From the NCBI RefSeq assembly GCF_036237275.1, contig NZ_CP108352.1, forward strand, positions 248,001 to 312,000: DNA of 64,000 nucleotides, in the 5' to 3' direction. The notes beneath the pieces are model-generated. The model saw only the letters and a list, made by a program, of their open reading frames with translations. It made no database searches and was not told the DNA's origin. Position numbers and translations under genes: made by a program. Positions within the stretch are counted from its first letter, which is position 1. Each line of letters starts with the position of its first letter. The stretch is from Streptomyces sp. NBC_01353. Lineage in GTDB: Bacteria > Actinomycetota > Actinomycetes > Streptomycetales > Streptomycetaceae. Of this stretch, positions 36,016 to 45,790 are shown piece by piece.

Positions 36016-36786
36016 TCACAGGTAGCGGATGGGCGGCGGCGTTTGTCCCGTGTCCGGCTCTGCCGTCTCCTCCTCGGACTCTTCGGTCGCGCGCGGCGGA
36101 AGGGGCAGGTTCTGGAACGGCAGCCACACTCGGTGCTGCGCGTCGCTCTCGCAGCATTCGTCGTAGTGGACGCCTACCTTGAAGTCGCTCGGTTTCACCG
36201 ACTCGGGGAACGTGTTCTCGATCCGGCAGCTCATGACCAACCGGCCGCCGGGGCGGAAGTTGATTCCGTCACTGTCGTCCCTCAGCTCCTCACAGCCGGA
36301 GTAGAACGCCCCGGAAGACAGCTCACACAGGCCGACCCCTTCAAGCGGAAGGCAGTCAGGAAACTTCGAAGGCTTGACGAAGAAACTGAAGCCCCAGTTG
36401 TGCCCCACCCACAGACTGTTCGGGGCCGGAATCTCAGGGCGTCGGTCGTCCGTGACGGCCATCTCCACCGTCAGCGTCACGTGCACCTCGCCGGGCTTGT
36501 CGTACTGGCCCCCGAAGCCGTTGACGTCCGTGGCGAATCCCAGCCAGGCGTACCCGTAGCGCCAGTCGTCGATGGTGACCGGGGTGAGCTTGGGCTCGAT
36601 CGGCTTCGGCGAAGGTGTTGCCTCGCGGGCGGGTGCAGCGGTGGTCGGCTTCGAGCTGGGACTGGGCGTGGGAACCGCCTGCGTGACCGTGACCGACGGC
36701 TTAGCGTCCACCTTCTTTCCGGACGGGACGGCGCACGCGGTGGCGGTGACGAATACGGCGACGGCCGCGAGGAAGCGGTGACGCAC
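36016..36786 (-). CDS. Predicted lipoprotein of unknown function
   Basis: 256 aa from GTG 36786 with GGGGG upstream. Lipoprotein signal VRHRFLAAVAVFVTATAC, lipidated Cys near residue 18, then a Thr/Pro/Lys-rich tether (VTQAVPTPSPSSKPTTAAPA). A beta-rich domain follows, with Cys pairs (FPDCLPL, GLCELSS, SGCEELR, MSCRIEN, DECCESD). These suggest a disulfide-stabilised extracellular fold. No family recognised. It ends 85 bases before the NUDIX start on the same strand. Confidence 0.7.
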   Translation of the reverse strand: MRHRFLAAVAVFVTATACAVPSGKKVDAKPSVTVTQAVPTPSPSSKPTTAAPAREATPSPKPIEPKLTPVTIDDWRYGYAWLGFATDVNGFGGQYDKPGEVHVTLTVEMAVTDDRRPEIPAPNSLWVGHNWGFSFFVKPSKFPDCLPLEGVGLCELSSGAFYSGCEELRDDSDGINFRPGGRLVMSCRIENTFPESVKPSDFKVGVHYDECCESDAQHRVWLPFQNLPLPPRATEESEEETAEPDTGQTPPPIRYL

Positions 36787-37120
36787 GATGGCCCCCTGAT
36801 GGTGAACTTGCGTGGACGAAGAGTAGCGATCCCAAGGAGGGCCGGGTCCACGAACCGAGTACCTGGTGCTTCCTGCCCCGCTCAAAATGCGCGGGACACT
36901 CCAACGTCCCCATGGCCGTCGACGAACTGAACGACCAGAAACTGCCGACTACCTCGCCGCGATCCTCGAACACCGATCACGTTTCTCGCTCTCTGGCCCG
37001 GCTGCTACTGGAGCGCAGGCCGGCAAGACCTCGCCCTGGTCGACGCGTAGTCCGGAGCCGGAAGTCGCGGGCTATCAGTAGCACTCAACTCCCCTGTCCC
37101 CATGAGTCAGCATCCTGTCC
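36787..37120. other. Intergenic, nothing recognised
   Basis: Divergent promoter region between the lipoprotein and the gene at 37121. I see no gene, hairpin or operator I can support. Confidence 0.4.
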
Positions 37121-37793
37121 ATGGACACTGGGATAACAGTCGCGCTGATTAGGGCTGCTGGCGTGGCCGGCACGATCCTGGGCACTGTCGTAGGCGCCCG
37201 CATCCAGGCCAACGGCGGCCATGCCCAGGCCCAGGCTGCGCGGGATGCCGCCGCCACCGCAGCTCAAGCCGCCCGAGACCAGGTGCTGGGAGAACGCCGC
37301 TGGACGGTCCTGACGGCCTACCTACGCGCCGCCGACTTGTGCGCCGACACGTGCTCGCAGTCCTTCGACTCCGGATCGCTCACGGAGAACAACCCCGCCT
37401 ACAAGACATTCGTTCTGGCCCAGGCCGAGGCGGAACTCGTCGCCCCTTCCACTCTGGACGCCGAACTGGAGGAGATGCAGGGGGCCGTCAGGAACCTGTG
37501 GACCACAGCCGGCATCTGGGCGCCCCACATGTGGGCTTGGCGCATTCTGACCGAGCTGGAGCAGTCGAGCGGGCCGGAGTCCGAACAGGTCCGAGCCGTC
37601 CTGGAACGGCCTTCGAGGCCGGAGCCCGCGGAGGTCACGCACGTTCGCCGAGATCCGTGCCGAGCACGATGAGCTCCGGACGATGCTCCAGAGCGTGCCC
37701 GGCCTCGACCCCGCTCGTGTTGAGGGTCTCCTCCGGGCCCGAGGAGAGCCCGACAGGTCACAGAGGGAGCGGAGGGCACGCGAGAACTACTAG
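37121..37793 (+). CDS. Small hypothetical protein with N-terminal membrane anchor (probably frameshifted)
   Basis: The first frame gives 183 aa to 37672: hydrophobic anchor ITVALIRAAGVAGTILGTVV, an Ala/Gln-rich helix, then a helical domain with ERRWTVLTAYLRAADLCADT. At about 37630-37640 the coding character moves to the next frame. There TFAEIRAEHDELRTMLQSVP and GLDPARVEGLLRARGEPDRS continue to a stop at 37793. One indel therefore separates a protein of about 223 aa. Function unknown; the anchor plus coiled cytoplasmic part is all that can be seen. Confidence 0.6.
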
Positions 37794-38261
37794 GTGGAGG
37801 TCCGGTACAAACTGATCGAGGCTGCGCGGGGCGTGCTCGGCACACAAGAGCCATAGAAGCGGCGGAGACGCGCGAATCCAGGGGCGCCGAAAAAGGGGGG
37901 GTGTCCCAAGAGGTCCCCTCCGCTACCTGTACAGAGGCGAGCGTGTCCCGCTGGCTCCCGGCCGGGGCCCATGCCGTACGCAGCACCCTGCGCGAGTCGG
38001 CGCGAAGCGCGTGCCGCGAGAGCCGTCGTAAAGCTCTGACCTGCGCTTACGGAACAAATGCCAGGGAGCCGTATTCCGGGGGCCCAAAGGGCTGGCCTTG
38101 CACTCCTCCTACAGAGGCAGGCACCGTTCATCCCGGAGCGTGAACGGTGACGGTCAGAGCCGTGTCACCAGCTGCGAGCTGCTGGGATCTTGCGGGTGCG
38201 TGTCACGCTGCAAGCAGGCCGAGTACGTACCCTTGCCGCTTCGGGGAGAGGTAGCACGACC
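37794..38261. other. Intergenic, nothing recognised
   Basis: 468 bases without a supported gene. No tRNA cloverleaf, CRISPR repeats or strong terminator seen. Confidence 0.4.
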
Positions 38262-38711
38262 ATGGCAACGATCGTTCCCGTGATCAGGGAGATGCTTCAG
38301 CGCCGGGCGCTGGTTGAAATGCGACCGGAGATCGCAGAAGTCATCGAGCGCCACAACCGTCTCTTCCGGCCTTCACCTCTCTTCACGCCCCCAGTCATCT
38401 CTGAGCTCCGCTCCGGACTGCTCGCATTCCAGTCGCCGGCGTACGAGATGGCTCAGACGTGGGCGTCCCGTCAGCGGCAACTACTACGGGTGGCATCACT
38501 GTTCGGGACCGTTAACTCGCCCTTCGCCATCAGCTCGCAGATGCTTCAGCGGACCACGGAGATCCTCAACTCGATCGACCAGGGCCTGTATGTCCGCTCG
38601 ACGCGGCAGCCCCGGGAGCTGACCGAGGAGGATACGGAACGGGTCCACGGCATGGTTGCTCTGCTCGCCCCGGTTGTGATGGGCAGACCGCATGACGAAG
38701 CCCGCGCTTGA
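38262..38711 (+). CDS. Hypothetical protein
   Basis: 149 aa, soluble and mainly helical: MATIVPVIREMLQRRALVEM, FQSPAYEMAQTWASRQRQLL, RELTEEDTERVHGMVALLAP. ATG 38262 is preceded by GGGGAGAGG. It overlaps the next gene by 20 bases, so the two are likely translated together. Both lie immediately before the convergent end of the Wadjet operon. No family recognised. Confidence 0.65.
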   Translation: MATIVPVIREMLQRRALVEMRPEIAEVIERHNRLFRPSPLFTPPVISELRSGLLAFQSPAYEMAQTWASRQRQLLRVASLFGTVNSPFAISSQMLQRTTEILNSIDQGLYVRSTRQPRELTEEDTERVHGMVALLAPVVMGRPHDEARA

Positions 38712-38889
38712 AGCCCGCGCTTGGCTCGTCGATCTCGTGGCGGTTGGCTTCTTCGCCCCGTACACCGAGGCACTTGATCAGGTAGACGACGATGCCGAGG
38801 CCACCGAGCTTCTCCACTGCGAGCTTGAGAAAGCCTTCAGCGCGGCTGAGTTCGCCGGGGAGCTGTGGGACCAGCGTGAACGGTCATAG
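38692..38889 (+). CDS. Small hypothetical acidic protein
   Basis: 65 aa, acidic, mixed helical: LEARAWLVDLVAVGFFAPYT, ELLHCELEKAFSAAEFAGEL. Starts inside the end of the gene before it (20-base overlap). A two-gene cassette of unknown proteins with coupled translation beside a defence system could be a toxin/antitoxin-like pair, but nothing in the sequences proves it. Confidence 0.6.
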   Translation: MTKPALEARAWLVDLVAVGFFAPYTEALDQVDDDAEATELLHCELEKAFSAAEFAGELWDQRERS

Positions 38890-39027
38890 CCGTTTCCATT
38901 GCGGCTGGCGGTCGAGAGCCAAAGAAGCGACCTCGCGTCCCTCCGCTCAAGATTCCGCGGGGTGCGCATAGCCACAGGTCAGCGCAGGCATGCGGCCGCT
39001 CCGAGCACCCTTTGGGCGCTTGGAGCG

Positions 39028-40347
39028 TCACAAACGACCAGGGGAAGGGGAGCACTCCGACCGCGCCGTAGCAGCGAGGTCTTCCAACAGCACCTCGGCC
39101 ACTAGCTCCTCTACCACGGCGGTGCCGTGCTCCGCCATGGCTTCGGCCAGCTCGGGATCCCACGGCGCTTCGGTAATGCGCCCGGGGTGAGGGCCGCGGG
39201 CGTCACAGACGACCGCGGCTCGGTAGTCCGCTGCTGTCATACGCCAGGGGTGCGCCCGTGTCTTGTCCAGGACGTATGCGGCGATGCGGATGCCCTCGCC
39301 ATCGAAGTCACCGTGGTAACGAAGGGCAGCGCCCCGGTCGACGAGTAGGCGCAGGAGCTGGATCGCGGCGCTGTTGGGCCAGCCGGACGTGCAGACGAGC
39401 GGCGGGCAGTCGGGGCCGAAGCGTCGGAGGGCGAGAGCCAGGATGCTGGGGTTCTCCACCACGTGGACGACGGGTGGGACAGGGGCGGCGGGCAGGGTGA
39501 TTTCGCCCGGGTTCCGGACGTGGGCGAGAGTCAGGCTGACGGCCTGGCCGGCTTCGGTGCACAGGCGGGCCACGCGGGCGATCAGACCATCGCCGGCGAG
39601 GCGCAGTCCGCCGACGATGACGGTGGCGGACAGTTCGTCGTCAGCGACGCCCGCGCGGGTCCACAGGGCGCGCCGTTCCTCCGCGGACTGGGGCGGGGCG
39701 GTGTCGTACAGCGCCGCGAGGGCTCGCAGGACGAGGGTGGACAGAGGTGTGCCATCGTCGAGGGCGTGCGTGTGGCCGTTCAGGACCCGGGCGGCGAAGA
39801 CGGGCAGGGGTTCGGCCTGGCCAGGGAGTTCGGCGAGCACCTTGAGCGCGTCGGTGAGCAGCGTGCGGGTACGTTCCGCCGAGCCGCCGACCAGGCCTGC
39901 GGCTCGACAGGATGCAGCCCAGTCGGCGAGCACCGGCTGCGCCCGTACCGTGTCGTGAGCAGCCAGCCAGGTCCACAGTCCGGCGCGTTCGTCCTCCTGA
40001 CGGCGGCGTTCACCGGCTCTGTCGCCGAGTGGGCCGATGAGTTCGGCGGCGACTTCTCGTACGGTGCGGCCGGAGAGTTCGGTGACGGCCTCCTCCAGGC
40101 GTGCCAGGGTGACGGAGGGTCTGGGGTCTGGCAGGCGGTCCAGGCCGAGGAGGTCGGCGAGGGCTTCGCGCTGGGTCTCGTCCAGCGGTCCGAGGCGAAC
40201 GCGTGTGACGGGGCGGCCGGAGGAGAGACGGCCGTGGACCGTGTGCCAGAGGGGGTGGAGTTCGGGGCGGCGGAGGGTCGCCTCGCCCGACGCGAGGTGG
40301 CCCGGAGGGGTCGTCCCGCCCGGCACGGGGTGGTCTCGCGGGGTCAT
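39028..40347 (-). CDS. jetD: Wadjet JetD (DUF3322/DUF2220, topoisomerase-like nuclease subunit)
   Basis: 439 aa, TIGR02679-type. The C-terminal half carries the TOPRIM-like nuclease core: VVHVVENPSILALAL (Glu), CTSGWPNSAAIQLLRLL and the acidic DGE motif YHGDFDGEGIRIAAY. ATG 40347 overlaps the JetC stop (ATGA). In the studied type I systems JetD is the subunit that cleaves plasmid DNA after JetABC has extruded and sensed a small circle. All catalytic acidic residues expected from this layout are visible, so the subunit looks active. Confidence 0.92.
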   Translation of the reverse strand: MTPRDHPVPGGTTPPGHLASGEATLRRPELHPLWHTVHGRLSSGRPVTRVRLGPLDETQREALADLLGLDRLPDPRPSVTLARLEEAVTELSGRTVREVAAELIGPLGDRAGERRRQEDERAGLWTWLAAHDTVRAQPVLADWAASCRAAGLVGGSAERTRTLLTDALKVLAELPGQAEPLPVFAARVLNGHTHALDDGTPLSTLVLRALAALYDTAPPQSAEERRALWTRAGVADDELSATVIVGGLRLAGDGLIARVARLCTEAGQAVSLTLAHVRNPGEITLPAAPVPPVVHVVENPSILALALRRFGPDCPPLVCTSGWPNSAAIQLLRLLVDRGAALRYHGDFDGEGIRIAAYVLDKTRAHPWRMTAADYRAAVVCDARGPHPGRITEAPWDPELAEAMAEHGTAVVEELVAEVLLEDLAATARSECSPSPGRL

Positions 40348-43300
40348 CCTTCCTCCATTCCGGTGCCGTTCCAGACGAAGCGCGCGCTGGTGACGGCGTC
40401 GTCTTCGTCGGTGAGGAGCTGGTGGACGGCGATGCCGGGCAGCTCCATGTAGTTCCCCCACTCGTGGTCGGAGGTGATCATGAGGTCGAGGTCGAGTGCG
40501 GTGAGCAGGGCGAAGACCTGTCCGCGGTTGACGGTGTCGACGCCGACGAAGACCTCGTCGAGGAGGATCGGGCGGGGGGCCAGGGGCACGTCCTCGTAGT
40601 GGGCGGCGACGGCGGCGAACAGTGGCAGGTGCAGTGCGATTGCCTTCTCCCCGCCGGAGAGCGCGCCGTGCAGCCGCTTGGTCAGCGGCTGCCAGCTGTT
40701 CCCGTCCGCCCGGTCGAGGCGGACGGTGAAGGTGTGCCAGGCGGTGTAGTCGAGCACCTCGCCGAGGTGCTCCTCCCAGCTCGCGGCCGTGTCGCTGCCC
40801 TTGGCCTCCTCGATGCGGGCGCGGAAGAAGGCGTGCAGGGCCTCTCGGTCGGACTCGGTGACCCGGCCGGGGTCCTTCAGGAGCAGCTGGCGGGCGGTGC
40901 GGGTGCTGTCAGGGAGGTCCGGGCGGACGTCCCAGACGAGCTGGACGGCGACGTTGGAGGCGGTACGGACCCGCTCCAGGTGCCCGTTCATGTGCGCGAC
41001 GAGTTCGCCGGCCCGGCGGATGCGGGCGGCGAGGTGGCGGCGGATGTCACCGGTGAGGATCTGGTCGAAGAGGCGCCGTTCGGCGGTGCTGATGTCGTCG
41101 CGGCTGCGGTCGCGCTCCTGGGTGAGCGTGGTGAGCAGGCCGGTCGCCCCGACGCGGACGCCCTCCAAGGTGGCGGTGAAGAGCTGGACGTCGTCGTCGG
41201 GCTCCAGCTCCAGGTCGGCACGGACGCCGAGATGCCGGCGGGCCTCGTGGACGGCCTCGGAGAGGCGAGTGGCTGCGTCGCCGAGGTGGCGCGGGGCGTG
41301 CGGGATCTGGGGCCACCGCGCCGCTGTGGCGCGGGCGGCCTCCAAAGTGGCCTTGGTGCCGTCGCCGGCGTCGGGTTCGGGTGCGACGCCCGCGTCCTCG
41401 GCCAGACCGACCAGGCACAGGTGCCGGAACCGCTGCGCCGCACCGTCGCGGGCCTCGACGGCCTTCTCCCGCCGTTCGGCGTCCTGGCCGCTGGTGGCCC
41501 TCAGCTCTCCGATGCGGCCTTCCAGGCCCATGAGGAGCTCGGCCGCCCGGCGGGCTTCCTTGCGGCAGCGGTCCCGTTCGGCGCGGGTCTCCGCGACGCG
41601 CGCGACGATCTGCCGGTAGTCCGCACCGACCGTCTCCTCCACCGCCTTCAGGCGTGCCGTCATGCCGGCCGCCTTCGCCTCCGCGGCGGCCGCGTCGGCG
41701 GCCTGCTTCTCGGCGAGACGGTGTGACCGGTCCGCCTGTGCGGCCGTCTCTCTGGCCCTCTTGGCGGCCGCGGTCGCGTCGATGCGGGCGTCCGTCCAGG
41801 TGTCGGCGAGGTCGCGGAACCTCTCGACGTCGCGGCCGAGTTGGCGCAGCCGGTCGCGGTCGGTGGGCAGTCCGTGTTCGGCGGCCCGGCGGCTCAGCGT
41901 GCGCAGCGCGCCGGCCACGTCGCCCTCGCGTGCGGCCAGGTGCTCGGTCGCGTCGCGCACGGCGTCGTCCCGGGCGGCCACTTTCTCCTCGGCCCGGTCC
42001 CAGTCCCGTCGGCGGGCGTCGAGTTCCCGGTGGTCGGGCCGGGCGGCGCAGTCGTCCGCCAGCCGGGCGGCGCGGTCGTCGAGTTCCCGCAGCCGGTCGG
42101 CGAGGGCGGTCAGGGAGGCGTCCTTCTCGGCAATCCGCTCGGTCAGTTCGACGATCTCGCGCTGCTTGGCCCGCTGCCGGGCGAGGGCGCCGATGTGGGC
42201 GGGCTCCGGCTTGCTCCAGGTGCCGGTGGCCAGCGCGAGGCGCCAGGCGCCGTCGGAGGAGACGGCCGCGGGGTGCCCGCCGGGCAGGGTGGTGCCGTAC
42301 GCGATGCCGGCGAGGATGCGGGTGACAGTGTCCGCCGGTACGGGGATGTCCTCCTCGGGCCTGAGCACTTCCAGCAGGCTGGGACCGGGGGCGGTCGTGG
42401 CGAGGCCGGCATCGGCACGGGTGTCGTGCCCAGGGAGGGTGAGCCCTTCGGAGGCGCTGACCCAGGCGTCCAGGAGGCCTGACGCCTCCAGTGCCGCTTC
42501 CACCGCTGCCTGTACGGGGAGCGGGACATCCTCGCGGTAGCCGACCAGCCGCCACAGCGGCGCGCCCGCCGCTGCTGTACGGACGGTGGTGCGGGTGGGT
42601 GGAGCGGCGGGCGGGAGATCGCTCTCGCCGCTGAGCTTGCGCCTCCGCGCGTCGAGCAGGTCCCGCTCCTCCTCCACCCCCTGGTGTGCGGCGCGGATTC
42701 CGGCCCGCTCCGTGGCGATCTCCTGGTCCTGCGGTCGTGCGGCCGTTTCGACCAGCTCCCGCACGTCTGCCTCGACCGCCGCCCTAGCGGCCAGTTCATC
42801 GGGGTCGGTGATGCGCAGCTGCGTGCACTCCCGGACCCAGGCGAGCAGCCGTTCCGCCTGGGCGGCGAGGGCTTCGTCCCATGCGGCGGCGGTCGTGTCG
42901 CGGTGGGTGATCGCGTCCGCGAGCCGGGTGCGGGCTTCGTCCAGCAGGCCCTCGGCGGTGCCCCGGTCGCGTACCGCCCGGTCGTGCGCGTCGATCGCGT
43001 CGGTGATGTCGGCGACCTGCTCCCGTCGGGCGGTGACCGCGCCCCGGAGCAGCCGGCGGGCGGCGGCGCCCGGAGCGTCAGACCGCCCGCTCACCGTCCT
43101 GGCCGGGGCGTTCGCCGTCTCCTCGGCGAGGGGCTTCGCCCCCCGTTCCGCGTCGAGGATCGTCTTCACCTCGTGGTGAATGGACTCCATGCCTGCGGCC
43201 CGGGCCGAGCGGTGTGCCTCGTCCGCGGTCTCGCGGGCGTGCTCGTCGCGCGAGCGGGCGTGTCCCGCGACCTCGTTGGCGTGCTTCCGGTCCTCCTCCG

Positions 43301-44477
43301 CGTCGGCCTCGGCGGACCGGGCGGCGGTACGCAGTTCCCCGGCGGCCGTGACCTGTTCCTCGGTGCCGCGGCGGAGCCGGTCGAGCTCCTCCCCCTTCTG
43401 GTACGCGTCGCTCTCCCGGAGCCCTTCGACGCTCTCGTCCAGGGCGTGTGCTCGCAAGTCCAGTTCCTCGCGCAGGGCCAGGGTCGAGGCGCGCTCCTCG
43501 CACGCCTTGTCGTACTCCTCGGCGCTGACGCGGGCCTCCCGCGTGAGGTCGTCCATCTCGGTGGTCGCAGAGATCAGCGCGGCCGCGCCGGCCCGCAGGA
43601 CCCGGCGGGCGTAGGCGCGCTGCCGGGAGGCGACGTTCTCGGCCGCCGTCACCTCGGCGTCGAGCTGGTCGAGGTGCTCCCGCTGCCGGTCCAGGCGCTC
43701 GAAGCCCTCGGCGAGCTCAGTGATCTCTCCTTCGCCGAGCGGGGGCAGGGCGCGGGACAGCAGGGTGGACAGCAGGGAGGGGTCGAGCCGTTCGGACAGC
43801 TTGGGCTGGCGGAGTTGGAGCAAGGCGGAGAGCAGGGACTCGTACCGCTGTTCCCCCATGCCGGCGAAGAGTTCGCGCCGCACGGTGGTGCGGTAGTCGG
43901 TGGCTGACGGGTGCACCTCGCCGCGGTCGCGCAGGGCTTCGGCGAGGGCCGCCTTGGTCAGGGGCTGTCCGGTGTCGTTGACGAGGTGGACGCCGTCAGG
44001 GTGGACGATCCGAGCGGTGGTGGTGAAGTAGTCGGCGTGCGCCGTGGTGGTGTGCACGCTGGCGTGCAGGCGGGCTCCGCAGCCGAACCAGTGCTCGGTG
44101 CCGTCGTCTCCGACGCGGCGGAACTCCATCCACACGTACCCCACACGGGTCTTGCCGGACGCTCCCTGGCCGAGCAGGTTCCAGTGCATCGTGCGCTCCG
44201 AACCGCCGAACGTGGAGAGGCGGTTGGGGCGGAGGCTGGCGTCGAAGAGGAAGGGGAGCAGTAGTTCCAGGGCCTTGGACTTGCCGGTGCCGTTCTGACC
44301 GCGCAGGAGCAGGCGACCCTGGTGGAAGGTGAAGCTCTCATCGTAGTAGCGCCAGACGTTGAGGATGCCCGCGCGGTGGGGCTGCCACCGTCCGCGGGCG
44401 GCGTCCGCCTCGTGAACGGGTGACGGCTCGGTGGTCTCCTCGGGCCGTCGCTGGAGGGGAAGCTCCGTCACGCTCAC
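40344..44477 (-). CDS. jetC: Wadjet JetC (SMC-like ATPase)
   Basis: 1377 aa, TIGR02680-type condensin-like motor. Walker A GQNGTGKS at residues 60-67, followed by KALELLLPFLFD. Two long coiled-coil arms, rich in Ala/Arg/Glu/Asp, surround a hinge-like central region near 620-780. The ABC signature LSGGEK is at 1273-1278 and Walker B PILLDEVFVGVD near 1305, with the switch region ITSDHEWG. Full length for the family and uninterrupted. Overlaps jetB upstream and jetD downstream by ATGA. It forms the DNA-loop-extruding core with JetA and JetB. Confidence 0.95.
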   Translation of the reverse strand: MSVTELPLQRRPEETTEPSPVHEADAARGRWQPHRAGILNVWRYYDESFTFHQGRLLLRGQNGTGKSKALELLLPFLFDASLRPNRLSTFGGSERTMHWNLLGQGASGKTRVGYVWMEFRRVGDDGTEHWFGCGARLHASVHTTTAHADYFTTTARIVHPDGVHLVNDTGQPLTKAALAEALRDRGEVHPSATDYRTTVRRELFAGMGEQRYESLLSALLQLRQPKLSERLDPSLLSTLLSRALPPLGEGEITELAEGFERLDRQREHLDQLDAEVTAAENVASRQRAYARRVLRAGAAALISATTEMDDLTREARVSAEEYDKACEERASTLALREELDLRAHALDESVEGLRESDAYQKGEELDRLRRGTEEQVTAAGELRTAARSAEADAEEDRKHANEVAGHARSRDEHARETADEAHRSARAAGMESIHHEVKTILDAERGAKPLAEETANAPARTVSGRSDAPGAAARRLLRGAVTARREQVADITDAIDAHDRAVRDRGTAEGLLDEARTRLADAITHRDTTAAAWDEALAAQAERLLAWVRECTQLRITDPDELAARAAVEADVRELVETAARPQDQEIATERAGIRAAHQGVEEERDLLDARRRKLSGESDLPPAAPPTRTTVRTAAAGAPLWRLVGYREDVPLPVQAAVEAALEASGLLDAWVSASEGLTLPGHDTRADAGLATTAPGPSLLEVLRPEEDIPVPADTVTRILAGIAYGTTLPGGHPAAVSSDGAWRLALATGTWSKPEPAHIGALARQRAKQREIVELTERIAEKDASLTALADRLRELDDRAARLADDCAARPDHRELDARRRDWDRAEEKVAARDDAVRDATEHLAAREGDVAGALRTLSRRAAEHGLPTDRDRLRQLGRDVERFRDLADTWTDARIDATAAAKRARETAAQADRSHRLAEKQAADAAAAEAKAAGMTARLKAVEETVGADYRQIVARVAETRAERDRCRKEARRAAELLMGLEGRIGELRATSGQDAERREKAVEARDGAAQRFRHLCLVGLAEDAGVAPEPDAGDGTKATLEAARATAARWPQIPHAPRHLGDAATRLSEAVHEARRHLGVRADLELEPDDDVQLFTATLEGVRVGATGLLTTLTQERDRSRDDISTAERRLFDQILTGDIRRHLAARIRRAGELVAHMNGHLERVRTASNVAVQLVWDVRPDLPDSTRTARQLLLKDPGRVTESDREALHAFFRARIEEAKGSDTAASWEEHLGEVLDYTAWHTFTVRLDRADGNSWQPLTKRLHGALSGGEKAIALHLPLFAAVAAHYEDVPLAPRPILLDEVFVGVDTVNRGQVFALLTALDLDLMITSDHEWGNYMELPGIAVHQLLTDEDDAVTSARFVWNGTGMEEG

Positions 44478-45790
44478 TGCATGTCTCCTTCTCCGGCGCC
44501 GCCGCCGGCGGCGGTCGTGCCTACCGGATCGTTCTTCGGGGCAGGGCCGGTGGTCTCCGTCAGGCGGTAGCGGTACGCGGCCGGTCGCGCGACGACGCGG
44601 TCTCGGACCCTGCCTGCCAGGCCGACGTCGAGCAGGACCCGCACGGCGTCGTCGACAAGGCGGGCCGGGCCTTCCTCAGACTGGTACGCCTTGGCCCAGC
44701 CCGGGAAACGGCGCAGCAGCTCCGCTCCGGCTTCGGCCAGCTGCTCCGGCAGCAGGCCCGCGGGCGGGGCGCACAGCGGTGCGAGCAGGAGCAGCGCGGC
44801 GACGCGGGCGGTGGAGGTGTCGTCGGGGAAGCGGACGTCGGTGGCGATCGCGTCCGGGTCGACGAGCAGGAAGCCCTCCGCCCGTTCCTCCAGGAGGAAA
44901 CCGGCCTGTTCGACCGAGCGACGTAGGATCTGGCGTCCGGTCAGGGAGGTGACGTACGCGAGCTCGTCGTCGGCGAGGTCGGCCCGGTAGAGCACGGGGT
45001 CGTCGAACAGGCGGCGCAGCACCGAGTGGCGCAGCCGCAGGTTGCGCTGGGCGTCCGTGGTCGCGTCGGTCTCGGCGTGCGTGTCGTCGGCTGTCCCGTC
45101 GGCAGAAGCGCCGCCGTAGCGGCGCTCCCTGACCAGGCCGGTGAGGAGGCCCTCGAACCGCGCGGGCACCTCCTCCGGGGGCACGGCGAGCCGGGAGGCG
45201 CCGACCGGCGCGGCGGGCAGCCGCATCAGCAGCGTGTTGTCCACGCGGTAGAGGACCTTCGCCTCCGCGGAGTCGACGTACGTCTCGGTCGTGCCGTCCA
45301 CGGCACGCAGCACGTCGTACGACTCCAGCAGCTTCAGGACGTCGACGAACGCCATGCGCTCCGGCCGGTGGACCGGGTCGAACCCCGCCAGCGCGCGGTC
45401 GGCCGCCATGGCCTGGACGACGCGGTCGGCGAGCATGCCGATGGTCGTCATCGGCATCGACAGCAGCTCGGCGGCGGTCACGCACAGCAGGACGTACCGC
45501 CGGCGGTCGAACGGGGCCCGGCCGGAGCGCGCCCTGCGGGCGGGACGCGAGCCGTCGGGGTTCGCACGGACCTTGGCGAGGCGGGCGTAGCCCCGGCGGG
45601 GCTCCACAACCAGATTCCAGCCGCAGGTGTAGTCGAACCACCGGGCCAGTGGGTCACGGCGGCGCCGCACCAGGTCGAAACCGATCGGGTCGGCTGCCTC
45701 GGTGAGCAGCGGGCGGGCCAGAAGGAGGCGGATGGCGCGGGCGACCTCCTCCCGTTCGGCGGAGGCCAGTTGGTTGGCGAGGGTGCTCAT
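44474..45790 (-). CDS. jetB: Wadjet JetB (kite-like winged-helix subunit)
   Basis: 438 aa, TIGR02678/DUF2398-type. Conserved stretches RPLLTEAADPIGFDLVRRRR, WFDYTCGWNLVVEPRRGYAR and RRRYVLLCVTAAELLSMPMT fit the family. ATG 45790 overlaps the JetA stop by ATGA; the frame extends further upstream but only as shadow of jetA. MukE-like accessory subunit that binds the JetC/JetA complex. The Gly-rich tail before the stop (TTAAGGGAGEG) is a flexible end. Confidence 0.92.
   Translation of the reverse strand: MSTLANQLASAEREEVARAIRLLLARPLLTEAADPIGFDLVRRRRDPLARWFDYTCGWNLVVEPRRGYARLAKVRANPDGSRPARRARSGRAPFDRRRYVLLCVTAAELLSMPMTTIGMLADRVVQAMAADRALAGFDPVHRPERMAFVDVLKLLESYDVLRAVDGTTETYVDSAEAKVLYRVDNTLLMRLPAAPVGASRLAVPPEEVPARFEGLLTGLVRERRYGGASADGTADDTHAETDATTDAQRNLRLRHSVLRRLFDDPVLYRADLADDELAYVTSLTGRQILRRSVEQAGFLLEERAEGFLLVDPDAIATDVRFPDDTSTARVAALLLLAPLCAPPAGLLPEQLAEAGAELLRRFPGWAKAYQSEEGPARLVDDAVRVLLDVGLAGRVRDRVVARPAAYRYRLTETTGPAPKNDPVGTTAAGGGAGEGDMQ

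Noticed and set aside
37794-38261. Possible tRNA or attachment site in a gene-poor gap
   Set aside because: No cloverleaf, no CCA-like end and no direct repeat or integrase gene.
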